DNA of 64,000 nt, taken from the NCBI GenBank assembly GCA_017654935.2, contig CM065684.1, positions 55,631,199-55,695,198 on the forward strand. The letters are read 5' to 3'. The DNA is from Phymorhynchus buccinoides. Its lineage: Eukaryota; Mollusca; Gastropoda; Neogastropoda; Raphitomidae. Shown here in pieces: positions 24,250 to 33,063 of the stretch. Both the position numbers and the translations under genes were made by a program. Every line of letters starts with the position of its first letter. Positions within the stretch are counted from its first letter, which is position 1. The notes below the pieces were generated by a model that saw only the letters and a program-made list of their open reading frames with translations, was not told the origin of the DNA and searched no databases.

Positions 24250-24345
24250 CGAATGTGAAATACGGGCCCGTACCCTGCCTGGATAATGTGAAATACGGGC
24301 CCGTACCCTGCCTGGAGAATGTGAAATACGGGCTCGTGCCTCTGC
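24250..24345. repeat. 33-bp minisatellite, three copies
   Basis: Three direct copies built on 'atgtgaaatacggg' + 'cccgtaccctgcctgg', the last truncated and slightly changed. It lies within the RNF216 intron. Confidence 0.85.
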
Positions 24346-24734
24346 CAATAATTAAAATTGCCTTTGGCAGTGCATTTCAACAGTAAACACCAGTATAAAA
24401 TAGCTGTCAATGTACAAAGTCAGGATTCACGATTCGGGATGATCAACATCAGCTAAGTCAAAGAATAGATTGTACAGTCATGCTGCTTGCTTATAGATCT
24501 ATACTCAACCTACTCTATCTTCACAAATAACTGATTGCAGCAGTGGTTGATCACGATAAACAGAACAGAATGAACAAGACTAACATTCTTTCATCTGCAG
24601 CTGCTGACATGAAGTATAGACTACCATAAAAATAGATCTAGATCCTGATCTACCACTTTGTAACTGTTAGTATGCACCTAAACACTGGTCTGCAAACAAG
24701 CACATTTGATTACTACGTCGCGAAGGCATCTTAC

Positions 24735-24748
24735 CTGTTCCCGTGCAT
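24735..24748 (-). CDS. P2X7-C-terminal-like domain protein, start exon (coding part)
   Basis: Minus strand: ATG at 24746-24748, four codons (MHGN) and a GTAAGA donor after 24735, ending in phase 2. Joining to 21253 gives an uninterrupted MHGNRRPCGNC start. Its short length makes it the weakest part of the model. The region to the right (24750-25000) would be its 5' UTR and promoter side; no TATA box was recognised. Confidence 0.4.
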
Positions 24749-26131
24749 CTGACTGGCTTGGCGTTGGCTGGTTCTACTTGATCTGCACAGCACATTCAAG
24801 TAGGCTCAAACTGGATCTGGATCTTTCATGTCCGACTCGGAAGGGTAGCCATACCAAAGACTGTACAGTATGTTTGGCCATACTCGGTACTGGTACTCGC
24901 TGCTATCGCAGGGAAAACGCAACTCGGCCTAGAATCACCATCACTCGTTCTCCTCCTCCTTCTTAATCAAACGTACTGACGTCGGAAGGGACGTTACTGC
25001 TATCCTTAATGTTCGTTAGGCCTACCAACTTCGTATTTAACCAACCTTGGTCTCATTGAATCGACACTGTTGCTTCCATCTCGCTTTGTCTCGGTTGTTA
25101 CGAGGATTTACAAGTCTCATAACTCAAATGATAAAGTCTGCATTCATCAAAATGATCTCCCATGCACAGCCTCGTTTGTATACGAGGACAATTAATACGT
25201 AAATGATATTAATTAACCTCGTATAGAAACGAGGCAAATCTGTGTGGAAAAAATCCAGGTGAGAATGAGCACCTTTAGCGCCCAATTCCTGGGTAACCTG
25301 AGCATAATGCGTAGCGCGCTTCCTGCAAAACGACTTCTGTCTGTCATTTCTTGGCGTTTCTAGAGAGAAAATTGAGCGGATCAGGGGGTCTTTAAGGACA
25401 ATCTATCTACCCCTTGGTCTTACCAGACCATGTGTCAATGTTTGTATTGTATGTCTCAATAATACTGGGTCATCAACAGGTGACTGTTTGGTAACATTCA
25501 TATATCTGCTCGCCTTGGCATGATATTTCTGTGTCAGACCAATTGACATAAGCTAGAACACCAAGGCTACATTTTCCATTCATAAACACACAGAGATCAA
25601 GAACTAGAGTACCAAGGGGGCTGCGTACCCCTCAAAATAATGCAAGCATGACGTGACTTCTCTACGATTTCAAGAGGGGGTACGCGCGTACCCAATAATG
25701 CGCAGACCTGTTAGTACGCGAGTACAAACGAATGAGAAATATAGATGGTTTTTTAAATTATTTTATTCAGACTTAATTTCATAAAACGTTTGATTAAGCA
25801 TGTGGCTCAGGCATGCTCCAGAGTAGCATTTGGTACAGTTGCGGGTGGGGGTAGGGGGATAGGACAGGGTTTGAAAAAAACAACGAAAAATATGCTACTT
25901 TTTTTTTTTATTTTTTTTTTTATTTTTTTGAACCCTCCACTGTCCCCGCCTTTCTTTTTATTTTATTTTCTTCTTTCGGGGAAAAAATAAAAAAAATATG
26001 CTATTGTTGAATCCTGTGTGAAAGTGAACTGAAACTTTTGAGATAGATTGTCCATTTCGTGAATTGGGCAAACTACTATTTTGCCCATTTCATGGAATGA
26101 GCAATTTCACGGGTTAGGCATAACATATGTG
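24749..26131 (+). other. Long intron, right part: no gene seen
   Basis: Holds poly-T/poly-A rich sequence near 25890-25995, a lone TTAAAGACCCCC-type MITE end at 25383-25394, and a 'gcgtacccct' block (25622) that recurs at 63350. Nothing exon-like was found on either strand. Confidence 0.4.
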
Positions 26132-26252
26132 AACCAGCACCACGAAATTTTCCCAGAATGGTCAGTTTGACCACTTAATGTCCCTTTCACATGCTGGGTG
26201 ACATATGTGCAGTGAAAATGACCACCGCCTGTTTTGTCTGTGCTGTGTGCAG

Positions 26253-26404
26253 GTGCTGCGCAAGATGCAGGAGGAGGAGGTGCGGCAGGCAGGGATCCCT
26301 GACCTGGTGGAGTGCCCCTTCTGCTCCTTCGCCACCATCATGGCCGACCCCGACGATAAGGTCTTCCGCTGCCTGAACCCAGAGTGCCTCAAGGACTCCT
26401 GCAG
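26253..26404 (+). CDS. RNF216: RNF216-like E3 ligase, IBR exon
   Basis: Acceptor 'tgctgtgtgcag', donor GTGGGT, phase 0 in and phase 2 out. Encodes the helical linker VLRKMQEEEVRQAG and the first IBR ligands: ECPFC (C687, C690), FRCLNPEC (C706, C711) and DSC (C716). The last IBR ligands, C719 and C729, come from the next exon. The IBR (BRcat) positions the Rcat relative to RING1. The 3' half of this exon is the seed of array c. Confidence 0.93.
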
Positions 26405-27450
26405 GTGGGTATTCCTCGATCCCTCGTCAGTGTTTGTTATTGTTATCATCATAATTATTATCATCTTCGTCTGTTTTGTCATCACCATCATGGCCAACCC
26501 CAACAACAAGATGTTTCGCTGCCTGAACCCTGAGTGCCTCAAGGACTCCTGCAGGTGGGTATTCCTCGATCCCTCGTCAGTGTTTGTTATTGTTATCATC
26601 ATAATTATCATCATCATCATCATTATCATCATCGTCTGTTTTGTCATCACCATCATGGCAGACCCTGACGATAAGGTCTTCCGCTGCCTGAACCCAGAGT
26701 GCCTCAAGGACTCCTGCAGGTGGGTATTCCTCGATCCCTCGTCAGTGTTTGTTATTGTCATCATCATCATCATCATCATCATTGTCTGTTTTGTCATCAC
26801 CATCATGGCCAACCCCAACAACAAGATGTTCCGCTGCCTGAACCCAGAGTGCCTCAAGGACTCCTGCAGGTGGGTATTCCTCGATCCCTCGTCAGTGTTT
26901 GTTATTGTCATCATCATCATCATCATCATCATTGTCTGTTTTGTCATCACCATCATGGCCAACCCCAACAACAAGATGTTCCGCTGCCTGAACCCAGAGT
27001 GCCTCAAGGACTCCTGCAGGTGGGTATTCCTCGATCCCTCGTCAGTGTTTGTTATTGTTATCATCATAATTATTATCATCTTCGTCTGTTTTGTCATCAT
27101 CATGGCCAACCCCAACAACAAGATGTTCCGCTGCCTGAACCCTGAGTGCCTCAAGGACTCCTGCAGGTGGGTATTCCTCGATCCCTCGTCAGTGTTTGTT
27201 ATTGTTATCATCATAATTATCATCATCATCATCATTATCATCATCGTCTGTTTTGTCATCACCATCATGGCAGACCCTGATGATAAGGTCTTCCGCTGCC
27301 TGAACCCAGAATGCCTCAAGGACTCCTGCAGGTGGGTATTCCTCGATCCTTTGTCAGTGTTTGTTATTATCATCATCATAATCATCATTATCATCATCGT
27401 CTGTTTTGTCATCACCATCATGGCAGACCCTGATGTCAAGGTGTTCCTGA
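26405..27450 (+). repeat. Exon-edge tandem array c: donor side of the IBR exon
   Basis: Six further copies of the last 75 or so bases of the exon, its donor and the following intron, plus a seventh partial copy. Donors are at 26555, 26720, 26870, 27020, 27167 and 27332, so unit lengths are 150, 165, 150, 150, 147 and 165 bp. Every length is a multiple of three, because variation is confined to ATC/TCA triplets in the intronic part. Two unit types exist: those reading NPNNKMF and those reading DPDDKVF; the latter always follow the longer 165-bp spacer. The frame stays open from 26205 to 27494. Copies have donors but no acceptors. Confidence 0.93.
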
Positions 27451-27637
27451 ACACTCCTTCATATTTCTTACTTCCAGCTTTTGTTTGCGGATGAGTTTCC
27501 ATATGGAAGTATTTGAAAATGTGCACATGCCCTGATTGTGTGATAATAGTTTCCTACCATATTATTTGTCATATAAGGCGCAGGAATCTCGGTCGGGGGG
27601 TTATGAAATCTCACCTTATATAGTCCATAAAATTCGC

Positions 27638-28650
27638 TAAATCTTGTGTCATATCCCGTGTCTTTTCCACAGACTTTGCTATGAGCTCAGCCACATGCCC
27701 CTGATTCTTCCTGCAAGAATTCACCACACTGCTTGCTCTGACAATGTCATTCATATAGTGATCTTTCTTCTTCTTATGCGTCCCCAGGCTGTAATGGGTG
27801 AAAGGATGTGTGTCCAGTTTGCAGCTGTCACTGGTCTCCTCGCTGCATTCAGCCAACATGTTTCAGTTTTCGAGAAGTTCAAAGGAGAAAATGATTTGGT
27901 CATGGGTTTTTTTAAGGCAGGAGAATAGTCTTATAAGGCAACTAAAAAAAAGAAGTAGATGACTGTAAGAAAAGGAAAAGGCAGCGTCAAAGAGAGGGAT
28001 AGATTAGAGGAAGTTGCTAGCACAGAAACTTGAGAAGGTTGGGGTACAATTTGTACTGAAAGATCCCCATGGTATCCCCACAGGGGAAATAAAGTGTAAC
28101 AATATTTCATGCCCTGTGTGTTCTTCCCAGACTTTGCCGCGAGCCCAACCACATGCCCCTGAAGAATTCACCAGATAGTCTCTGATATTGTCATTAATGC
28201 AGTGTGCTCTTATTTCATGCCCCGTTATTTTCCCCAGGCTTTGCCGCAAGCCCAACCATGTTCCCCTGAAGGATTCACAAGACTTCTTGTTTTGATATTG
28301 TCATTAATGCAGTGTGCTCTTATTTCATGCCCCGTTATTTTCCCCAGGCTTTGCCGCGAGCCCAACCATGTTCCCCTGAAGGATTCACAAGACTTCTTGT
28401 TTTGATATTGTCATTAATGCAGTGTACTCATATTTCATGCCCCGTTATTTTCCACAGGCTTTGCCGCGAGCCTTGCCACGTTCCCCTGAAGAATTCACAA
28501 GACTTCTTGTTTTGATATTGTCATTAATGCAGTGTCATGATATTTTATGCCCCGTGATTTTCCACTGACTTTGCCGCGAGCCCAACCATGTTCCCCTGAA
28601 GGATTCACAAGACTTCTTGTTTTGATATTGTTATTAACCCTTTCAGCCAA
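27638..28650 (+). repeat. Exon-edge tandem array d: acceptor side of the Rcat exon
   Basis: Copies of pyrimidine tract, AG and the first 37 or so bases of the Rcat exon (CTTTGCCGCGAGCCCAACCA) start at about 27673 (decayed), 28131, 28238, 28348, 28458 and 28568, with exact 110-bp spacing in the last four. The true exon begins at 28907. The copy at 28568 has lost its AG. Between 27780 and 28090 the array is interrupted by a dispersed R1 repeat. No copy has a donor. Confidence 0.92.
27780..28090 (+). repeat. Dispersed repeat family R1, copy 3
   Basis: Begins 'ccccaggctgtaatgg' and carries 'tctcctcgctgc', 'gaaaaggaaaaggcag', 'tagaggaagtt', 'cttgagaaggttgggg' and 'tatccccacagggg' in the family order. 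It is inserted between array d copies at 27673 and 28131. Confidence 0.6.
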
Positions 28651-28906
28651 AAAATACCATTAAACTTAACTGGGTAGAGAAAATAAAATATTTGCAATAT
28701 TGTGAATACATTCCTCTGTGACATGTATAACATTAGGCCTAACCTTACCTCTCAAAATTAACAAAATAGGGTCTTTGAATAACAGGCCCTGTTTTGATGC
28801 CTTTTAGTGATATGGGTGTTAAACCATCGTGGTACTAAAATGCGACATTGGCGGTGAAAGGGTTAATGCTGTGTCATGATATTTCATGCCACGTGATTTT
28901 CCACAG

Positions 28907-29149
28907 ACTTTGCCGCGAGCCCAACCACGTTCCCCTGAAGTGCGACGAGGTGGAGAAGGAGAAGGAGACGGACATGCGCACCTTCATCGAGCAGCGCGTG
29001 ACGGAGGCCATGATCCGGAAGTGCCACCGCTGCGGCAAGGCCTTCGTCAAGGAGGTCGGCTGCAACAAGATGACCTGCGTCTGCGGCGCCAACAGCTGCT
29101 ACGTCTGCAGGACGCCCGACATCGACTACAGACACTTCACCGGGGAGAA
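28907..29149 (+). CDS. RNF216: RNF216-like E3 ligase, Rcat (catalytic) exon
   Basis: Acceptor 'gattttccacag', donor GTAAGA, phase 2 in and out. Completes the IBR (CRLCREPNHVPLKC), then an acidic/basic helix, then Rcat: CHRC (C756, C759), the presumed catalytic Cys769 in EVGCNKMTC, CVCG, SCYVC (C781, C784) and H793 in YRHF. In RBR ligases the Rcat cysteine receives ubiquitin from the E2 before passing it to substrate. The usual distal cysteines after HF in RNF216 are not seen in this exon. Both edges of this exon seed arrays (d and e). Confidence 0.93.
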
Positions 29150-30545
29150 GTAAGACCATTCTGTGTTGTGTTTATGTGTTTTTGTCATGACAATCGTGAG
29201 CTGCAACAAGATGGCCTGCATTTGTGGGGACACCAGTTGCTATGTCTGCAGGACGCCCGACATCGACTACAGACACTTCACCGGGGAGAAGTAAGACCAT
29301 TCTGTGTTGTGTTTATGTGTTTTTGTCATGACAATCGTGAGCTGCAACAAGATGGCCTGCATTTGTGGGGACACCAGTTGCTATGTCTGCAGGACGCCCG
29401 ACATCGACTACAGACACTTCACCGGGGAGAAGTAAGACCATTCTGTGTTGTGTTTATGTGTTTTTGTCATGACAATCGTGAGCTGCAACAAGATGGCCTG
29501 CATTTGTGGGGACACCAGTTGCTATGTCTGCAGGACGCCCGACATCGACTACAGACACTTCACCGGGGAGAAGTAAGACCATTCTGTGTTGTGTTTACCG
29601 TAAAAACTGGACTATAAGACACACCTGTATATAAGCTGCATCCCTTAAATTAACAAAATATTAGGCATTTATTCACATATAAGCCGCACCAGTTTATTAG
29701 CCGCAGAGAAAATTGTATGTGCACAAACCAACACAAATATAGAAATTCTCCTATCAGAACATGAGTATTTAATATTCTCAGACACTTTAAGCATGAGATT
29801 TGAATCTATTGATTACCAAAACCAGTTTGGAGTCTGAAGAAGCTCAAAATAGACTTAAGAATGTGGCCAGAAACAGATTTAATCATAGTGATAAATGTAT
29901 AATAAAAATAAAATCCACAAATAAGCCGCATCAGTCTATAAGCCTCACGGGCCAAAGTTGAGGAAAAGTTGAGGCTTTACAGTATGTATTTTTCTCGTGA
30001 CAATTGTGAGCTGCAACAAGATGGCCTGCATTTGTGGGGACACCAGTTGCTACGTCTGCAGGACGCCCGACATCGACTGCAGACACTTCACCGGGGAGAA
30101 GTAAGACGACCCTGTGTTGTGTTTATGTGTTTTTGTCATGACAATTGTGAGCTGCAACAAGATGGCCTGCATTTGTGGGGACACCAGTTGCTATGTCTGC
30201 AGGACGCCCGACATCGACTGCAGACACTTCACCGGGGAGAAGTAAGACCATTCTGTGTTGTGTTTATGTATTTTTGTCATGACAATCGTGAACTGCAACA
30301 AGATGGCCTGCATTTGTGGGGACACCAGTTGCTATGTCTGCAGGGAACCCGATGTCGACTATACACGCTCTTCACTGTGAAGAAGTATGATGATTCTGTG
30401 TTTATTTCTTATAGTTGTTATTATTTTTCGTGTGGGTTATAACTAGATGACCTGCACCTGTGATACAGCCACCACCAGTTGTCATGTGTTGCAGGGAATC
30501 CGACATCGACTATGCGCACTGCGGAGAACTAAGACGATTCTGTGT
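29150..30545 (+). repeat. Exon-edge tandem array e: donor side of the Rcat exon
   Basis: Copies of the last 90 or so bases of the Rcat exon, donor and about 50 bp of intron, in 141-bp units. Donors are at 29291, 29432, 29573, 30101 and 30242, followed by two decayed copies ending near 30390 and 30535. The first three are almost identical to each other but differ consistently from the true exon (NKMACICGDTS against NKMTCVCGANS), keeping every cysteine including the catalytic one. Later copies read DCRHF. Read-through hits TAA within the donor. A MITE splits the array at 29597-29982. Confidence 0.93.
29597..29982. mobile_element. 'CGGACTATAAG'-type MITE inside array e
   Basis: Inserted in a 141-bp unit. 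Left end 'accgtaaaaactggactata', internal 'ataagccgca' motifs repeated in direct and inverted sense, and right end 'gaggctttacagta'. It is a diverged member of the family seen at 37.3, 37.7, 38.8, 42.8 and 62.6 kb. Confidence 0.65.
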
Positions 30546-31708
30546 CAACAAGTTGCTGGCTGTTTGTTTTTTAAACTGTGGTTCAGGTGTAACGTTGCTT
30601 AGCCCACTTACCCCCAACCCACCCGACGCTAACCTTGCTATGAATCCCATGTCAAGGGAAATAACTTGCGCAATTCACTACAGTGGGTAATTTAAATAAA
30701 ATAATTAAAGATATAATTTCAGTCGGTGAATGCATTGAATTATTTCTGTTATGTTCTTTATACTCTGAAAAGTCACAAAGAAACACTAATTTCAAATTCA
30801 TGGTACTGGTTACTTTATTAAAAAAAAGTTATACTTGATAGCAAAATGTGCCAAAAATAATAAATGAAAAATTAATAAATGTCAAAACTCAATCAAGAAC
30901 GTTCCCAATTTGGAATCAAAGAACTGAATATTCAGTCTACTACAGCTATGTGCCATCATAAAACTGTGCAAAACAATGTCCATTGCAAAGATGGGCTTTG
31001 CAAACTGTGTAGCCTACAACATTTTCTATATGATTTCTTTACTGTAGCCATTCGGTTGACGGCACTTTCGCGATAAGTTATGGTGTCAGATCATCAAGAG
31101 CTTCGAAGTCTGTTGTCTAAGTCACATTCAACCCTTACTCAATCAATTTCTACAAGTTACCTTGCTAAAAAGCCATCGAAATCGCCATAATCGTCTACAA
31201 TATAGTTCAACAGACGCCATAATTCTTTGTCGGACAACAAATGTTTTTTATAGTTGACTTAAAATCATAACTTTGTGAAAACTTGATCAATTTTGACACA
31301 GTAACGGCAATTAGCAATGTATGAAGTGGCAAACATGCAAGTCTCGCGGGTCGAGATTCTCGTTTATGTAAACAGTACAGTCTGTAGCCATAGTCGGCAA
31401 CTGCAAATTGGGCGCTAGCGGGCACTCCGTTGTAACTGACCGCAATTTTTTTAAGAGGCCCTGCGGGCGATCCACTGATTTATGGGTTAGTTAAGTGCGG
31501 CAGTGGTCCTAAATCCAGGGTCAGGTAACAGTTTAGAGTGGCAGACACACACATAATTATGTGTGTCAGCATTGACACTGACAATCTTTTTTCTTTTTTG
31601 TTCTCCCATCTTGTGGGCCATGCAGTGGCATTGCTCCCAGGATGCTCGTTCCAAATCCCAACTCACAGCCACACCCCGGTTTGTCACTGGCAATCTCTGT
31701 TGTTCCAG
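30546..31708 (+). other. Intron: no gene seen
   Basis: AT-rich. Contains no further array copies and no recognised element. A possible alternative acceptor (ccatgcag) at 31619-31626 would start a longer version of the next exon in frame (reading NLCCSSC just before it), but its entry phase does not match the Rcat exon. Confidence 0.4.
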
Positions 31709-31851
31709 CTGCACGGAGGCTGACATGAACAAGCTTCACCAGGAGGAGATGGAGGAGGCAGAGAGGCAGGCCAGGGCAGAGTACCTCAGGCAGCACCCAG
31801 AGGCCCGAGACATGCAGCTCAAGTACGACCCTGCTCAACACCTGGCAGACT
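31709..31851 (+). CDS. RNF216: RNF216-like E3 ligase, post-RBR helical exon
   Basis: Acceptor 'tgttgttccag', donor GTGAGT, phase 2 in and phase 1 out. Encodes a highly charged helix (HQEEMEEAERQARAEYLRQ) followed by LKYDPAQHLAD. An acidic/basic helix directly after Rcat is also present in RNF216. The next exon supplies the codon that completes the junction (Cys-Ala-Arg). Its 3' half seeds array f. Confidence 0.85.
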
Positions 31852-32990
31852 GTGAGTGGAATATTACATTGTTTTTAGTTCTCAGAGAGAGAGTGTGGGT
31901 GTACCTTAGGCAGCACCCCGAGGCCCAAGACATGCAGCTCAAGTACGACCCTGCTCAACTCCTGGCAGACTGTGAGTGGAATATTACATTGTTTTTAGTT
32001 CTCAGAGAGAGAGTGTGGGTGTACCTTAGGCAGCACCCCGAGGCCCAAGACATGCAGCTCAAGTACGACCCTGCTCAACACCTGGCAGACTGTGAGTGGA
32101 ATATTACATTGTTTTTAGTTCTCAGAGAGAGAGTGTGGGTGTACCTTAGGCAGCACCCCGAGGCCCAAGACATGCAGCTCAAGTACGACCCTGCTCAACT
32201 CCTGGCAGACTGTGAGTGGAATATTACATTGTTTTTAGTTCTCAGAGAGAGAGTGTGGGTGTACCTTAGGCAGCACCCCGAGGCCCGAGACATGCAGCTC
32301 AAGTACGACCCTGCTCAACACCTGGCAGACTGTGAGTGGAATATTACATTGTTTTTAGTTCTCAGAGAGTGTGGGTGTACCTTAGGCAGCACCCCGAGGC
32401 CCGAGACATGCAGCTCAAGTATGACCCTGCTCAACTCCTGGCAGACTGAGTGGAATATTACATCATTTCTGTGTTCACAGAGAGAGAGAGAGAATATGTG
32501 TGTGTGCATGTGCGCGCGTGTGTGTGTGTGTGTCTGCCTTAGGCAGCATCCCGAGGCAGCCGACATCCAGCTGAAGTACAACTCTGCTCAACACGTTGCA
32601 GACTGTAAGTAGAATTACACCATTTCCTGTTCTCAAAGAGAGAGAGAGAGACAGACAGAGCGTTTGGGTTTGTATGTGTGTACCTTAGACAGAACCTTTA
32701 GCCAGCCGACATCACACTGAAGTATGACCCTGTGAGTGGAATATTACATTGTTTCCAGTTCTCAGAGAGAGAGAGATAGTGTGTGTATGTGTATCTTAGG
32801 CAGCATCCTGAGGCAGCCGACATCCAGCTGAAGTACGACCCTGTGCAACACCTTCTCAGAGAGAGAGAGATAGTGTGTGTATGTGTATCTTAGGCAGCAT
32901 CCTGAGGCAGCCGACATCCACCTGAAGTACGACCCTGCGCAACACCTTGCAGACTGTGAGTGGAATTGCACCGTTTCCAGTTCTCAGAGA
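31852..32990 (+). repeat. Exon-edge tandem array f: donor side of the post-RBR exon
   Basis: Four exact 120-bp copies (donors 31972, 32092, 32212, 32332) repeat the last 70 or so bases of the exon (YLRQHPEA..DMQLKYDPAQ), the GTGAGTGG donor and about 50 bp of intron ending in GA repeats. Further decayed copies occur near 32447 (donor lost), 32605 (GTAAGT), 32730, 32850 and 32956. H and L codons (CAACACCTG/CAACTCCTG) alternate between successive early copies, showing a two-unit higher-order pattern. The 120-bp unit is a multiple of three, and the frame remains open from the exon to 32612 or so. Confidence 0.93.
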
Positions 32991-33063
32991 GTGTGTGTGT
33001 GTGTGTAAACGGTACCTGCACTTTGACAGGTGAAATGAGACCACCTAAGCATGCACCTTCTCT

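Noticed and set aside
26162..27526. 454-codon minus-strand ORF with ATM-type repeats
   Set aside because: Antisense shadow of array c; composition follows the ATC/GAT triplets.
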